From: an uncultured Synergistaceae bacterium
Lineage (GTDB): Bacteria > Synergistota > Synergistia > Synergistales > Aminobacteriaceae
Assembly (NCBI GenBank): GCA_937870605.1
Contig: CALMZW010000135.1
Span: forward strand, 1-6,903
DNA: 6,903 nt
Reading direction: 5' to 3'
The stretch's first letter is position 1. Each line of letters starts with the position of its first letter. The notes beneath the pieces are model-generated. The model saw nothing but the letters and a program-made list of their open reading frames with translations. It was not told where the DNA came from and ran no database searches. The position numbers and the translations under genes are program-made. Positions 1 to 6,903 of the stretch are shown piece after piece.

Positions 1-305
1 ATCGCCTCTATGGAAGGGATGTCCTTGGCGACAAGCTGTTCCTGAAGCGGAATGCCGCCCGTCAGCACAAGGATCCTCCCATCGTTCGGAATACAGTGCA
101 ACAACGCCGGAAGCAGCAACGCAAAGGTCTTTCCCACACCCGGAGGCGCTTCCGCCGCCAGAACCTCTCCCCCTTCGCGTTCGACCGTTTCCCAAACCGC
201 GTTCGCAAGTTCGAGCTGTTCCTTTCTGTTCTCATATCCCGGAAAGCGGGAAGCGATCACGCCATCGGGACCGAAAACCCCGTCCATATCCATAAATGCA
301 TTCAC
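1..305 (-). CDS. DinG-family (XPD-like) ATP-dependent DNA helicase, N-terminal part, truncated by window edge
   Basis: This is the first ~101 residues of a superfamily 2 helicase, running off the left edge. Numbered from the GTG at 305, it shows FGPDG at 11-15, a FPGYENRKEQLELANAV segment at 21-37 (typical of the start of DinG/XPD enzymes), a Walker A EAPPGVGKT at 52-60 (Lys59, Thr60), and a motif Ia-like ILVLTGGIPLQEQL at 78-91. DinG-family enzymes use ATP to unwind DNA, often at R-loops or damage; DEAH and later motifs lie outside the window. The start is uncertain. The frame stays open to an ATG at 360-362, but that ATG has no Shine-Dalgarno sequence, would overlap the rpsT promoter, and adds 19 codons rich in codons such as AGA, AGG and CTA. 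The GTG at 303-305 has AAAGG (312-316) six bases upstream, so I prefer it. It is divergent from rpsT. Whether it is true DinG or a YoaA-like paralogue cannot be told from this part. Confidence 0.85.
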   Translation of the reverse strand, partial: MNAFMDMDGVFGPDGVIASRFPGYENRKEQLELANAVWETVEREGGEVLAAEAPPGVGKTFALLLPALLHCIPNDGRILVLTGGIPLQEQLVAKDIPSIEA

Positions 306-340
306 CAATAGCCTTTCTGCACAATCCCCGGCGGCTTCTC

Positions 341-370
341 TTGCGAATGGAACTCCGGGCATGCTAGAAT
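341..370 (+). promoter_or_regulatory. Predicted extended -10 sigma70-type promoter of rpsT
   Basis: The -35 candidate is TTGCGA (341-346) and the -10 is TAGAAT (365-370), separated by 18 bases. The -10 is preceded by TGC (362-364), giving an extended TGnTAGAAT element. Transcription would begin near 377, leaving a leader of about 26 bases before the GTG start. The match is seen in the sequence; activity is inferred. Confidence 0.6.
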
Positions 371-388
371 GTTATGCGTTTTGCAGGG

Positions 389-397
389 AGGAGGTGA
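389..397 (+). promoter_or_regulatory. Ribosome binding site of rpsT
   Basis: AGGAGGTGA is a near-perfect anti-Shine-Dalgarno match, with AGGAGG (389-394) eight bases before the GTG at 403. It decides the rpsT start: the frame extends upstream to an ATG at 52, but that extension runs antisense through the helicase gene and has no S20 similarity. Confidence 0.85.
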
Positions 398-402
398 CGT
401 TC

Positions 403-687
403 GTGCCGAACAAAAAGTCAGCGGAAAAGCGGATGCGCCAGAGCGAAAAGAACAGGCTCTACAATCGCTACTGGACGACAAGATGCAAAACCGCCGTCAA
501 AAAGGTCCTTGAAGCAGTCGAGAGCAAAGACACCGAACTCGCTGCAAAGCGGTTCGATGCTGCGCAGGGCGTGATCGACAAGGCTGTCGTCAAAGGGGTT
601 ATGCACCACAACACCGGAGACCGCCGAAAAGCCATGCTCTCCAGACGGGTCAAGCAACTTTCCGTACAACCCGCCGCGCAGGAATAA
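403..687 (+). CDS. rpsT: 30S ribosomal protein S20
   Basis: This encodes a 94-residue basic protein, within the usual 82-95 residue range of S20, a primary 16S rRNA-binding protein of the small subunit. The N-terminus PNKKSAEKRMRQSEKNR (2-18) matches the conserved S20 start, which is rich in Lys and Arg and ends in RLYNR. The C-terminal helix region KGVMHHNTGDRRKAMLSRR (64-82) matches the conserved 'G.iH.Nta.RrkSrL..r' signature. The start codon is GTG, fixed by the strong AGGAGGTGA eight bases upstream and by family length. It is a single-gene unit with its own promoter, divergent from the helicase and convergent with holA, and ends at a hairpin terminator. In E. coli, rpsT also uses a non-ATG start (UUG) that is involved in autoregulation by S20; whether that applies here is inference. 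Confidence 0.97.
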   Translation: MPNKKSAEKRMRQSEKNRLYNRYWTTRCKTAVKKVLEAVESKDTELAAKRFDAAQGVIDKAVVKGVMHHNTGDRRKAMLSRRVKQLSVQPAAQE

Positions 688-721
688 CATTTCTTCGGAT
701 ATCCGCCCGGAAGAAAAAGGC

Positions 722-763
722 AAAGAGCCGACGTGTGAGCTGGTGTTCACGCATCGGCTCTTT
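722..763. terminator. Bidirectional Rho-independent terminator between rpsT and holA
   Basis: A perfect 10-bp stem pairs AAAGAGCCGA (722-731) with TCGGCTCTTT (754-763). After one C/A mismatch it continues with seven more pairs, including G-U wobbles, to a six-base loop (740-745). On the plus strand it is followed by TTCTTGTT, serving rpsT; on the minus strand by TTTGCCTTTTTCTTCC, serving leuS-holA. The holA stop codon (747-749) and its last codons form one arm of the hairpin, so the terminator reaches into the holA coding region. Confidence 0.85.
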
Positions 764-1694
764 TCTTGTTCCCATATCCACGGAGGACGCGAAGCACCGC
801 GGATTCGAAGCCCGCGACGCCCGTCCCTCTCCCCGTCTTCTCTCCGTACGACGTCGCAATCAGGGAGTGCGACAGGAAGAGCAGGTCGGCTTTTGAATAG
901 TGCTTCACACATTCCGCCGCCATCTTCGACTGATACGGTTTCGCTCCGAGAGCGGCGGAAAGGTTTTTTTCCGGCGACTGTTGAAAGAGCATCATATACA
1001 GAGCCAGACGCACGCGGTTATGAAGCGCCGTAAGCGCGGGCAAAAAGCTGTCCTCCCTGCGAATCGCCGGAAATGACGCGAGAACGTCCTTCCATTCCGC
1101 CCGGCAGAAGGCATCCACAAAACGCAGCATGTCGCTTTTTCCCTCGTCGAAGGAAAACTTCCGCACGAGTTCCGCCGTAATCTTTCTGTCCCCGGAGTAC
1201 GAGCCGATCTTGTTCACCTCGGCGAGAAGCTCCTCCGGGTCTTCCATAAACTCGACCAACAGATGCGCGGCGTCTTCGTCAAGGCGGATATCGGAGCCTC
1301 TCGCCTTTGAACGAAGCCAGGAGACCTTCGCATCGAACCAGAACGGCGGGGAGTCCTCGGAGATGAAGCGGATGCGATCCGCTATCTCTTTCGGGAAAAC
1401 ACCCTTCCCGACCTTCTCGAAGACCAGCAACAGGACGCACATCTCCCCGTCGCCGCCGACATTGCGGAAATTCTGCGGCGGCAACACGCCAAGCTCGATC
1501 GCATCTTCGACGACGATGTACTCCTTCTCGGCGAAGAGCCCTTCAGAACCGGAGAGGGCGAACAGCTCGCCCCACGTCCCGCCCTGAATTCTGCGCCCGA
1601 GGCGGAAACCGGACGCCTCGAGCGCTTCCTTCCGTTCCTTCAGAAGCCGCCGCTGGGTGGCGCCCGCGGCGGCGATCGCTATCAGGCGCGGCAC
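747..1694 (-). CDS. holA: DNA polymerase III delta subunit (clamp loader)
   Basis: This encodes a 315-residue protein, within the normal 310-345 residue range of HolA. The delta subunit is the clamp-loader 'wrench' that opens the beta sliding clamp. The N-terminal part carries the typical [14 protein letters not shown] segment (52-65; most delta proteins have a 'LF..kr.v.v' strand here). The middle has the hallmark helical segment [18 protein letters not shown] (156-173) followed by AELVRKF, the usual 'L..El.Kl..Y.gd..It...V' pattern of the lid domain. The C-terminal third is helical and basic, as expected for the collar domain. Delta lacks a functional ATP site, and none is seen. The start is GTG at 1692-1694, inside leuS, giving a 13-base overlap. 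AAGGAG lies only two bases upstream, an unusually short spacing, so initiation may rely on coupling to leuS termination. Sequence similarity is moderate, as is normal for this divergent family. Confidence 0.9.
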   Translation of the reverse strand: MPRLIAIAAAGATQRRLLKERKEALEASGFRLGRRIQGGTWGELFALSGSEGLFAEKEYIVVEDAIELGVLPPQNFRNVGGDGEMCVLLLVFEKVGKGVFPKEIADRIRFISEDSPPFWFDAKVSWLRSKARGSDIRLDEDAAHLLVEFMEDPEELLAEVNKIGSYSGDRKITAELVRKFSFDEGKSDMLRFVDAFCRAEWKDVLASFPAIRREDSFLPALTALHNRVRLALYMMLFQQSPEKNLSAALGAKPYQSKMAAECVKHYSKADLLFLSHSLIATSYGEKTGRGTGVAGFESAVLRVLRGYGNKKRADA

Positions 1695-4180
1695 GTCTCC
1701 TTCACCACGATGTTCACGAGACGATCCGGCACAACCACGATGCGGACGATCGTATTCCCTTCAAGCCGTTTCCTGACGGAATCCATGCCCAGAACCATCT
1801 TTTCGAGTTCTTCATTTGACACGCCGGCCCGGATGCTGATCCGTTCTCGAATCTTGCCGTTGATCTGAACGACCACAGTGACCTGGTCGGCGGAGATCGA
1901 TGCGGGATCCATGACGGGCCACGAGGTTCCGGCGATCGTCGAATCGCCGCCAATCATCTCCCACAATTCTTCCGTAACATGCGGACAGAACGGATTCAGG
2001 CACTGAAGCAGGATGGAAACGGCCTCGCGGAAGAGGCGGCGGTCGATCTCCGTTTCCTTCGGCGCCGCGACGATCGCGTTCAGAAGCTCCATCAGGCGGG
2101 CGACGGCGGTGTTGAACTGCCGCTCCACATCGATGTCCCTCGTAACGCTCTGTATCGTCGTATGAATTTTCCGCTTAAAATCACGCCGCGACGGATCTGT
2201 AAGTGCGTTCATCGCGACCGGGTTATCCGGCGTTTCCCTGAGAATGTCCGCCGATTCGCTCACGACGCGATACACCCGGTTCAGGAAACGATGCGTCCCT
2301 TCCACGCCCTGGTCCGACCAGTCGAGATCGTTGTCGGGCGGCGCGGCGAAAAGGATGAACAGGCGCGCCGTATCGGCTCCGAACTTGTCGATGATTTCGT
2401 CCGGATCCACGACGTTGCCGAGCGATTTGGACATCTTGGCGCCGTCCTTGATGACCATCCCCTGCGTGAGAAGGTTCTTGAACGGTTCGCGTTCCGGGCA
2501 GAGCCCCATATCCGCGAAGAACTTCGTGAAAAACCGGGCGTAAATGAGGTGCAGACAGGGGTGTTCGATCCCGCCGATATACTGGTCGACGTTCATCCAA
2601 TACTTCACGTCGTCGGCATTGAATACCTCAGCATCGTCCAGAGGGGAGCAATACCGCAGGAAATACCACGAGGAACAGATGAACGTGTCCATCGTATCCG
2701 CTTCCCGCCGGGCGGGACCGCCGCATTTCGGGCACGTCGCCCGAAGCCACGCTTCGTCCTCGGCGAGCGGAGACTTTCCGTTTTCCTTGATCTTGACCTC
2801 CATCGGGAGCAGAACCGGAAGATCCTCTTCGGGAACCGGCACAATTCCGCAGTGTTCGCAATAAACGACCGGAATGGGCGCGCCCCAGTATCGCTGGCGA
2901 GAGATGAGCCAATCGCGCAGGCGGAAGTTGACTTCCTTCCTGCAGTATCCTTTCGACTCCCCCCACTCGATCATCTTCGTGATGGCTTCCTGCGTCGGGA
3001 GGCCGTCGAACTCGCCCGAATTGCACGAGACGCCGTCTTCCTCGAACGCGGCCTCCATCGTCGCGCCGTCGAGCTCCCTGTCCGCAGGACGAATGACGAC
3101 CTCGACCGGGATATCGTACTTCCTGGCGAAATCGAAGTCCCGCTGGTCGTGTGCGGGAACGCCCATGATCGCGCCCGTACCGTAATCCATGAGGATATAG
3201 TTTGCGATCCATATCGGAACCCTGCGGCCGTTCACCGGGTTGACGCCGAAGACTCCGGTGTCGATGCCGAGCTTTTCTCCGCCGACGGCCGTTCGCTCGA
3301 TCTCGTTCTGTTGCTTGCACCGCTGTACGAACGCCTCGATCTCGCCGCGTTTCGTCGAACGCTCCATGATGTCGGTCACCATCGGGTGTTCGGCGGAAAG
3401 CGCGATGAACGTCACGCCGTAGATCGTGTCGAAACGCGTGGTGAAGGTCTCGAGCGTCCGCCCGACCTCGGGCGCGTCGAACGTGAGGCGCGCGCCCTCC
3501 GATCGTCCGATCCAGTTCCGCTGCATCAGCAGCACCCTCTCGGGCCAGCCGCCCTTGAGGTCGTCCAGGCAATCGACAAGCTCCTGCGCGTAGTCCGTAA
3601 TACGCAGGAACCACTGTTCGAGGTTCTTCTTCACGACCGGCGTTCCGCAGCGCCAGCAGACGCCGTTGTTGATCACCTGTTCGTTCGCGAGCACCGTATT
3701 GCAGCTCTCGCACCAGTTCACGGGGGCGTGTTTGCGATACGCCAGCCCCTTTTTGAACATCTGCAGGAAGATCCACTGCGTCCACCGGTAATACCGCGGA
3801 TGGCACGTCTCCACCCTGCGCCGCCAGTCGTAGCTGCAGCCCATATGCTTGAGCTGTTCGGTCATGTGTTCGATGTTCTTCCACGTCCACGTATGCGGGT
3901 GGCTGTTGTACTTGATGGCCGCGTTCTCGGCGGGCAATCCGAAGGCATCGAATCCCATGGGATGCAGGACGTTGAACCCCCTCTTCCAGAGGAACCGGGT
4001 CATCATGTCGCCGATGGAGTAGTTTCTGAGGTGACCCATGTGAAGCGCCCCGCTCGGATACGGAAACATCTCGAGGCAGTAGAACTTCTTCCTGGAGGGG
4101 TCCGTCTCTACATTGAAGGTTCTGTTCTCATCCCAGTAGTGCTGCCATTTCGCCTCTATCGTCCGGAAATCGTATGCCAT
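1682..4180 (-). CDS. leuS: Leucyl-tRNA synthetase
   Basis: This encodes 832 residues, a complete class Ia synthetase that charges tRNA-Leu with leucine in the cytoplasm. The HIGH motif is HMGH (47-50), within [19 protein letters not shown]. The KMSKS motif is at 582-586. A first zinc knuckle has Cys157, Cys160, Cys175 and Cys178. A second CxxC pair set lies at 441/444 and 483/486. The CP1 editing domain contains the Thr-rich TTRFDT (247-252, Thr252) and [20 protein letters not shown] (333-352) with the conserved Asp345. The linker before KMSKS is very short (MVIKDGA), so the long leucine-specific insertion of the E. coli enzyme is absent. The C-terminal domain ends with [13 protein letters not shown] and [16 protein letters not shown]. 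The ATG start follows AAGGAGG by seven bases. It has its own predicted promoter, lies 96 bases after the slipin gene, and overlaps holA. Confidence 0.99.
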   Translation of the reverse strand: MAYDFRTIEAKWQHYWDENRTFNVETDPSRKKFYCLEMFPYPSGALHMGHLRNYSIGDMMTRFLWKRGFNVLHPMGFDAFGLPAENAAIKYNSHPHTWTWKNIEHMTEQLKHMGCSYDWRRRVETCHPRYYRWTQWIFLQMFKKGLAYRKHAPVNWCESCNTVLANEQVINNGVCWRCGTPVVKKNLEQWFLRITDYAQELVDCLDDLKGGWPERVLLMQRNWIGRSEGARLTFDAPEVGRTLETFTTRFDTIYGVTFIALSAEHPMVTDIMERSTKRGEIEAFVQRCKQQNEIERTAVGGEKLGIDTGVFGVNPVNGRRVPIWIANYILMDYGTGAIMGVPAHDQRDFDFARKYDIPVEVVIRPADRELDGATMEAAFEEDGVSCNSGEFDGLPTQEAITKMIEWGESKGYCRKEVNFRLRDWLISRQRYWGAPIPVVYCEHCGIVPVPEEDLPVLLPMEVKIKENGKSPLAEDEAWLRATCPKCGGPARREADTMDTFICSSWYFLRYCSPLDDAEVFNADDVKYWMNVDQYIGGIEHPCLHLIYARFFTKFFADMGLCPEREPFKNLLTQGMVIKDGAKMSKSLGNVVDPDEIIDKFGADTARLFILFAAPPDNDLDWSDQGVEGTHRFLNRVYRVVSESADILRETPDNPVAMNALTDPSRRDFKRKIHTTIQSVTRDIDVERQFNTAVARLMELLNAIVAAPKETEIDRRLFREAVSILLQCLNPFCPHVTEELWEMIGGDSTIAGTSWPVMDPASISADQVTVVVQINGKIRERISIRAGVSNEELEKMVLGMDSVRKRLEGNTIVRIVVVPDRLVNIVVKETCRA

Positions 4181-4187
4181 GTGGCGC

Positions 4188-4194
4188 CCTCCTT
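4188..4194 (-). promoter_or_regulatory. Ribosome binding site of leuS
   Basis: AAGGAGG on the minus strand lies seven bases before the ATG at 4180, optimal spacing. It confirms the leuS start. Confidence 0.8.
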
Positions 4195-4239
4195 GAGCTT
4201 TGTCTGGAACAGCGTATTGTTTTCGGTCAGTATTGGGAC

Positions 4240-4267
4240 ATTATAGTCCGGCTCCTTCTTCCTGCAA
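4240..4267 (-). promoter_or_regulatory. Predicted sigma70-type promoter of leuS-holA
   Basis: Reading the minus strand, a consensus -10 TATAAT (4245-4240) follows a weak -35 TTGCAG (4267-4262) with a 16-base spacer. The -10 is bracketed exactly by GGAC and GTCC (4249-4236), an inverted repeat. Transcription would begin near 4233, giving a leader of about 53 bases, too short for a T-box leader. Just upstream, GCTCCT (4275-4270) can pair with AGGAGC (4256-4251) around the -35. The perfect -10 is visible; function is inferred. Confidence 0.65.
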
Positions 4268-4276
4268 ACAGGAGCG

Positions 4277-5089
4277 TCAGCTTTTCGACGAATCCCCCGC
4301 TCCGAACTGCTTCAGAAACGGACGGAAAAGATCGATCGGAATCGGGAAGATCGTCGTCGAACTCTTCTCGTTCGTTATTTCGCGAAGGGTCTGGAGGTAT
4401 CGCAACTGCAACGTCACCGGCGAAACTTCCATCAAACGGGCGGCTTCGCTGAGCTTTTCCGCCGCCTGGAATTCGCCCTCGGCCGCAATGATCTTCGCGC
4501 GGCGCTCGCGCTCGGCCTCGGCCTGCTTGGCCATCGCGCGCTTCATCCCCTCCGGAAGTTCCAGCTCCTTGACCTCGACCGCGCTCACCTTGATCCCCCA
4601 CGGGTCGGTCCGGTCATCGATGATCTTCTGCAATTCCCCGTTGATCTTCTCGCGCGACGAAAGCACGTCGTCGAGATCGACGGAGCCGATGACCGACCGC
4701 AACGTCGTTTGCGAGAGCTGGCTCGTCGCCATGATGTGGTTTTCGACCTCGACGACGGATCTCGACGAGTCCATAACACGGAAATACACCACCGCGTTCA
4801 CCTTGATCGGCACGTTGTCCTTCGTGATGACTTCCTGAACCGGAACGTCCAGAACCACGGTCCGGAGATCCACGCGCACGACCCGGTCAACGAACGGAAT
4901 GACGATGACCAGACCGGGGCCCTTCGTGCCGATCAGCCTTCCAAGGCGGAAGACGACAAGACGCTGGTACTCCGTAACGATTTTCACCGCCGACATCAGA
5001 ACGAACACGATGACGACGATGAATCCGAGAGAACTCCCTATGCTCCAGAGCGCGTCGAACAACAGGTCAAAAACTCCCATATCCGTCAC
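4277..5089 (-). CDS. Slipin / stomatin-like SPFH-domain membrane protein
   Basis: This encodes 270 residues. A hydrophobic anchor (about 16-36) is followed by [20 protein letters not shown] (40-59), the entry to the SPFH/Band 7 domain, which runs to about residue 178. The conserved [15 protein letters not shown] segment is at 91-105 and [20 protein letters not shown] at 177-196. A charged coiled coil (about 182-222) precedes the C-terminal segment [11 protein letters not shown] (245-255). Slipins form oligomeric membrane scaffolds; prokaryotic ones are typically encoded next to NfeD. Here nfeD is directly upstream with a 4-base overlap (GTGA, 5086-5089). The start is either that GTG or the ATG at 5078-5080, three codons in; AAGGGA (5091-5096) is one base from the GTG but ten from the ATG, so the ATG may be used. 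Its exact client or membrane role cannot be inferred. Confidence 0.95.
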   Translation of the reverse strand: MTDMGVFDLLFDALWSIGSSLGFIVVIVFVLMSAVKIVTEYQRLVVFRLGRLIGTKGPGLVIVIPFVDRVVRVDLRTVVLDVPVQEVITKDNVPIKVNAVVYFRVMDSSRSVVEVENHIMATSQLSQTTLRSVIGSVDLDDVLSSREKINGELQKIIDDRTDPWGIKVSAVEVKELELPEGMKRAMAKQAEAERERRAKIIAAEGEFQAAEKLSEAARLMEVSPVTLQLRYLQTLREITNEKSSTTIFPIPIDLFRPFLKQFGAGDSSKS

Positions 5090-6411
5090 TTCCCTTCTTT
5101 TTCATCCGGCCTGACGACAAGCGTCATGCCCCGGAACCTGACAATGCGAACGGACGCGCCCGCTTTCAGATGCTCGCCCGTTTCCGTCTCCGCGGTCCAG
5201 AGTTCTCCGCGGCATTTCACGAGTCCGGAAGGATCGAGCGCTTCGAAAACCGTCGCCGCTTCGTCGATCATCCCCTCCATCCCGGATTCCGGCTTTCGTT
5301 TCAGGCTGCGAACAACAAGAAACACCACAATGAGGAAAAAGATCCCCATTCCGACGCTCATGCCGACGATCAGGTCGAGCGGCGCGCTCAGCAGTTCGCC
5401 GTCCGGCGCCCGAAAGACGACGAGGCTCCCCGTCACGATCGCCGCCAGGCCGAAGAGACTCAGGATTCCGATTCCTCCGACGAGAATGTCGAGGACCATC
5501 ACGCCAACGCCCACCAGCAGAAGGAGAATCCCCGCCCAGTTGAAGGGCAGAACCCGGAGGCCAAACGCTCCGAGAAGCACCAGCACCGCCCCCGCCGTGC
5601 CGAGAACGAATCCGCCCGGAGACATGATCTCGAAGAATATGGCGAGGACGCCGGCCATCAGGAACAGATACGCGATGTCGGGGCTCGAAAGAAACTGGAG
5701 CAGTCGCTCCCGCACCGTCATTCGCCGTTCCCGGATTTGCGGCGACGAGAGGTCGAGAACGTGTTCCCGTCCCCGGACAAGAACGGTGCGCCCCTTCAAC
5801 GCGGAAAGAAGATCCTGACGGTCGGACGCCACGACATCGAGAAGGCCTTCCTTCATGGCCTCTTCCGTCGTGAGCGAACGGCTTTCCGTGACCATACGCT
5901 CGGCGGCGTCGGGATTTCGCTTTCGCATCTGGGCGAGCGAACGCATATACGCGGACAGGTCGTTGAGCACCTTCCGGTTCATTTCCTTGTCGGGGACATC
6001 CTTTCCACCGGCCGTCACCGGATGCGCCGCGCCGACGTTCGTCCCCGGCGCCATCGCCGCGACGTGCGCCGCCTGAAGCAGAAAGGCGCCGGCGGAAGCC
6101 GCGCGCGCGCCCTCGGGGGCGACCCAGACGACGACCGGAACCGGAGATTCGAGAATCGCGGAAACGATCGCCCGAAGCGACGACACAAGGCCGCCCGGCG
6201 TATCGAGTTCGCACACGACAAGCGCAGCCCCCTCGTCAGCGGCTTCTTTCAATTGCGGGATCACATGGTTCTCCATCGAAACGCCGACCGTCCCCTCCAG
6301 CCGAAGGAACACGACGGTCTGCTCCGAAGCGGAGGCCGGAAGGGGAGAAAACAGCACGATCAGCATACCCAGCAGGCAAAAAACCGTTCGAACACATCTC
6401 GCACGACACAT
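5086..6411 (-). CDS. nfeD: NfeD-family membrane-bound ClpP-like serine protease
   Basis: This encodes 441 residues, a full-length (long-form) NfeD protein. A signal peptide (about 1-28, ending PLPASA before SEQ) leads to a ClpP/SppA-like protease domain (about 31-215). This contains ELDTPGG (68-74), the catalytic Ser106 in AASAGAF and Lys147 in EMNRKVLND. The 41-residue Ser-Lys spacing equals that of the archaeal PH1510 protease (Ser97/Lys138), a Ser-Lys dyad. Hydrophobic segments follow at about 246-262, 266-286, 293-311, 314-333 and 346-367. A C-terminal NfeD OB-fold domain (about 378-437) ends in [15 protein letters not shown]. The protease domain is predicted to sit outside the membrane. 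In archaea the partner protease cleaves the hydrophobic C-terminus of p-stomatin, and the slipin encoded directly downstream is the expected partner here. The ATG overlaps the radA stop as TAATG, and AGGAGGTGAT (6418-6427) is its ribosome binding site. Confidence 0.96.
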   Translation of the reverse strand: MCRARCVRTVFCLLGMLIVLFSPLPASASEQTVVFLRLEGTVGVSMENHVIPQLKEAADEGAALVVCELDTPGGLVSSLRAIVSAILESPVPVVVWVAPEGARAASAGAFLLQAAHVAAMAPGTNVGAAHPVTAGGKDVPDKEMNRKVLNDLSAYMRSLAQMRKRNPDAAERMVTESRSLTTEEAMKEGLLDVVASDRQDLLSALKGRTVLVRGREHVLDLSSPQIRERRMTVRERLLQFLSSPDIAYLFLMAGVLAIFFEIMSPGGFVLGTAGAVLVLLGAFGLRVLPFNWAGILLLLVGVGVMVLDILVGGIGILSLFGLAAIVTGSLVVFRAPDGELLSAPLDLIVGMSVGMGIFFLIVVFLVVRSLKRKPESGMEGMIDEAATVFEALDPSGLVKCRGELWTAETETGEHLKAGASVRIVRFRGMTLVVRPDEKEGK

Positions 6412-6902
6412 TACCGCATCACCTCCTCCAGAACTTCAAAAATCCGGGACTTTGAGACGACCCGGATATCACGCAGATCCTTCTCGCGGGGAACGCCGGA
6501 AAAGCGCGTCTCCTGCAGGGAGCTTGCGTAGACCTGTGTAAAGCCGTTTCGGGCGGCTTCGCGCAATCGCAGCGGAAAACGCGTCACGGGACGAATTTCG
6601 CCCGCCAGTCCGACTTCGCCGATGAAGCAGGATCCCGAAGCGATCGGCGCATCGCGCACCGCGGACGCAAGCGCTGCGCAGAGGGCGAGGTCGGCCGCCG
6701 GTTCCTGAAGGTTCAGCCCCCCCGTGACGTTGACGTAGATATCCCACGAACTGCTCGGGATGCGGCATCGTTTTTCCACAACCGCGGAGAAGAGATGCAG
6801 CTTGTTGATGTCCACGCCCCGTGCGGTGCGCCGGGGATACGGAAAGCCGGTCGGGGCCGCCAGAGTCTGAATCTCCGCGACAAGCGGCGTGTTCCCCTCG
6901 AC
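6411..6902 (-). CDS. radA: DNA repair protein RadA (Sms), C-terminal part, truncated by window edge
   Basis: The last 163 residues are present; the N-terminus lies beyond the right edge, and the frame is open through 6902. The segment begins VEGNTPLVAEIQTLAAPT, followed by a PRRTARGVDINKLHL stretch. These match the conserved RadA 'EG.rPlLvEiQaLv.pt' and 'prR...G.d.nRl..llAVLEkr' region. Further on come DIYVNVTGGL, EPAADLALCAALAS and GEVGLAGEIRPV. This is the Lon-protease-like (LonC) domain of RadA, which lacks the Lon catalytic serine and serves in ring assembly and DNA binding. RadA is a DnaB-like hexameric motor that promotes branch migration in homologous recombination; its zinc finger, Walker A and KNRFG motif are not in the window. 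It is the most upstream visible gene of the radA-nfeD-slipin unit. The ending EVLEEVMR is normal for the family. Confidence 0.94.
   Translation of the reverse strand, partial: VEGNTPLVAEIQTLAAPTGFPYPRRTARGVDINKLHLFSAVVEKRCRIPSSSWDIYVNVTGGLNLQEPAADLALCAALASAVRDAPIASGSCFIGEVGLAGEIRPVTRFPLRLREAARNGFTQVYASSLQETRFSGVPREKDLRDIRVVSKSRIFEVLEEVMR
6418..6427 (-). promoter_or_regulatory. Ribosome binding site of nfeD, inside the end of radA
   Basis: AGGAGGTGAT on the minus strand, a ten-base match to the 16S rRNA tail, lies within the last codons of radA. It fixes the nfeD ATG at 6409-6411, directly after and overlapping the radA TAA (TAATG), consistent with translational coupling. Confidence 0.8.
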
Positions 6903-6903
6903 G

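Noticed and set aside
52..402. N-terminal extension of the S20 frame to an upstream ATG at 52
   Set aside because: The extra 117 codons are antisense to the helicase, lack S20 similarity, and would ignore the strong ribosome binding site and promoter just before the GTG at 403.
2628..3890. A 420-codon minus-strand frame inside leuS
   Set aside because: It is an out-of-phase reading of leuS, Arg-rich and without family features, while the leuS frame carries every synthetase motif.
1979..4246. A 755-codon open frame antisense to leuS
   Set aside because: It lies entirely opposite a clear leuS and encodes an Arg/His/Val-rich product with no recognisable domain. High third-position G+C in leuS removes stop codons from the complementary frame, so this is a shadow.
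4251..4275. Possible terminator after slipin (GCTCCT/AGGAGC stem)
   Set aside because: The stem is only 6 bp with a 13-base loop and is not followed by a T run on the minus strand; it overlaps the predicted leuS -35 instead.
6100..6110. An alternating CG run of about 11 bases beside the NfeD catalytic serine codon (6094-6096)
   Set aside because: It encodes the conserved-looking Ala-Arg-Ala stretch before Ser106 and is short. In a G+C-rich gene this is not strong evidence for a slippage or Z-DNA element.
5170..6531. A 453-codon open frame antisense to nfeD and the end of radA
   Set aside because: It has an extreme Arg/His/Asp-rich low-complexity composition, no ribosome binding site of note, and sits opposite two well-supported genes. 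It is a composition artefact.
1..6903. Mobile elements, CRISPR arrays, tRNA or rRNA genes, toxin-antitoxin or defence genes
   Set aside because: I read for direct and inverted repeats, transposase-like or defence-like proteins and cloverleaf patterns and saw none. Gene content and composition look uniform and vertically inherited.

Overview
This window is a compact bacterial chromosome segment with roughly 58% G+C by eye. It carries housekeeping genes and no sign of mobile DNA, CRISPR or phage. Genes are tightly packed and start codons are preceded by strong AGGAGG-type ribosome binding sites. I see no rRNA, tRNA, insertion sequence or long non-coding stretch; the largest gaps are about 96-97 bases. 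The gene order (radA, nfeD, slipin, leuS and holA on one strand, converging on rpsT, which diverges from a DinG-type helicase) reminds me of Synergistota genomes. That placement is a low-confidence recollection, not something the sequence proves.

Layout, left to right. Positions 1-305 hold the N-terminal part of a DinG/XPD-type ATP-dependent helicase on the minus strand, cut by the window edge. A divergent intergenic region (306-402) holds an extended -10 promoter and a strong ribosome binding site for rpsT, which encodes ribosomal protein S20 on the plus strand with a GTG start (403-687). A long, apparently bidirectional terminator (722-763) separates rpsT from the convergent holA. All remaining genes are on the minus strand and are transcribed from right to left: the C-terminal part of radA (6411-6902), nfeD (5086-6411), a slipin (4277-5089), leuS (1682-4180) and holA (747-1694).

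How they fit together. radA, nfeD and slipin are joined by 1-base and 4-base overlaps and look like one translationally coupled unit. NfeD (a signal-peptide ClpP-like serine protease with membrane segments and a C-terminal OB fold) and the slipin (a stomatin/SPFH membrane scaffold) form the known stomatin/NfeD operon pair. leuS then has its own sigma70-type promoter in the 96-base gap after slipin, and holA overlaps the end of leuS by 13 bases. leuS-holA can therefore be read both from its own promoter and by readthrough from radA-nfeD-slipin, and it ends at the shared terminator.

I found no convincing new biological system. The points most worth checking are the preserved NfeD catalytic dyad next to its presumed slipin substrate, the promoter architecture in front of leuS, the terminator arm built from the last holA codons, and the non-ATG start of rpsT.
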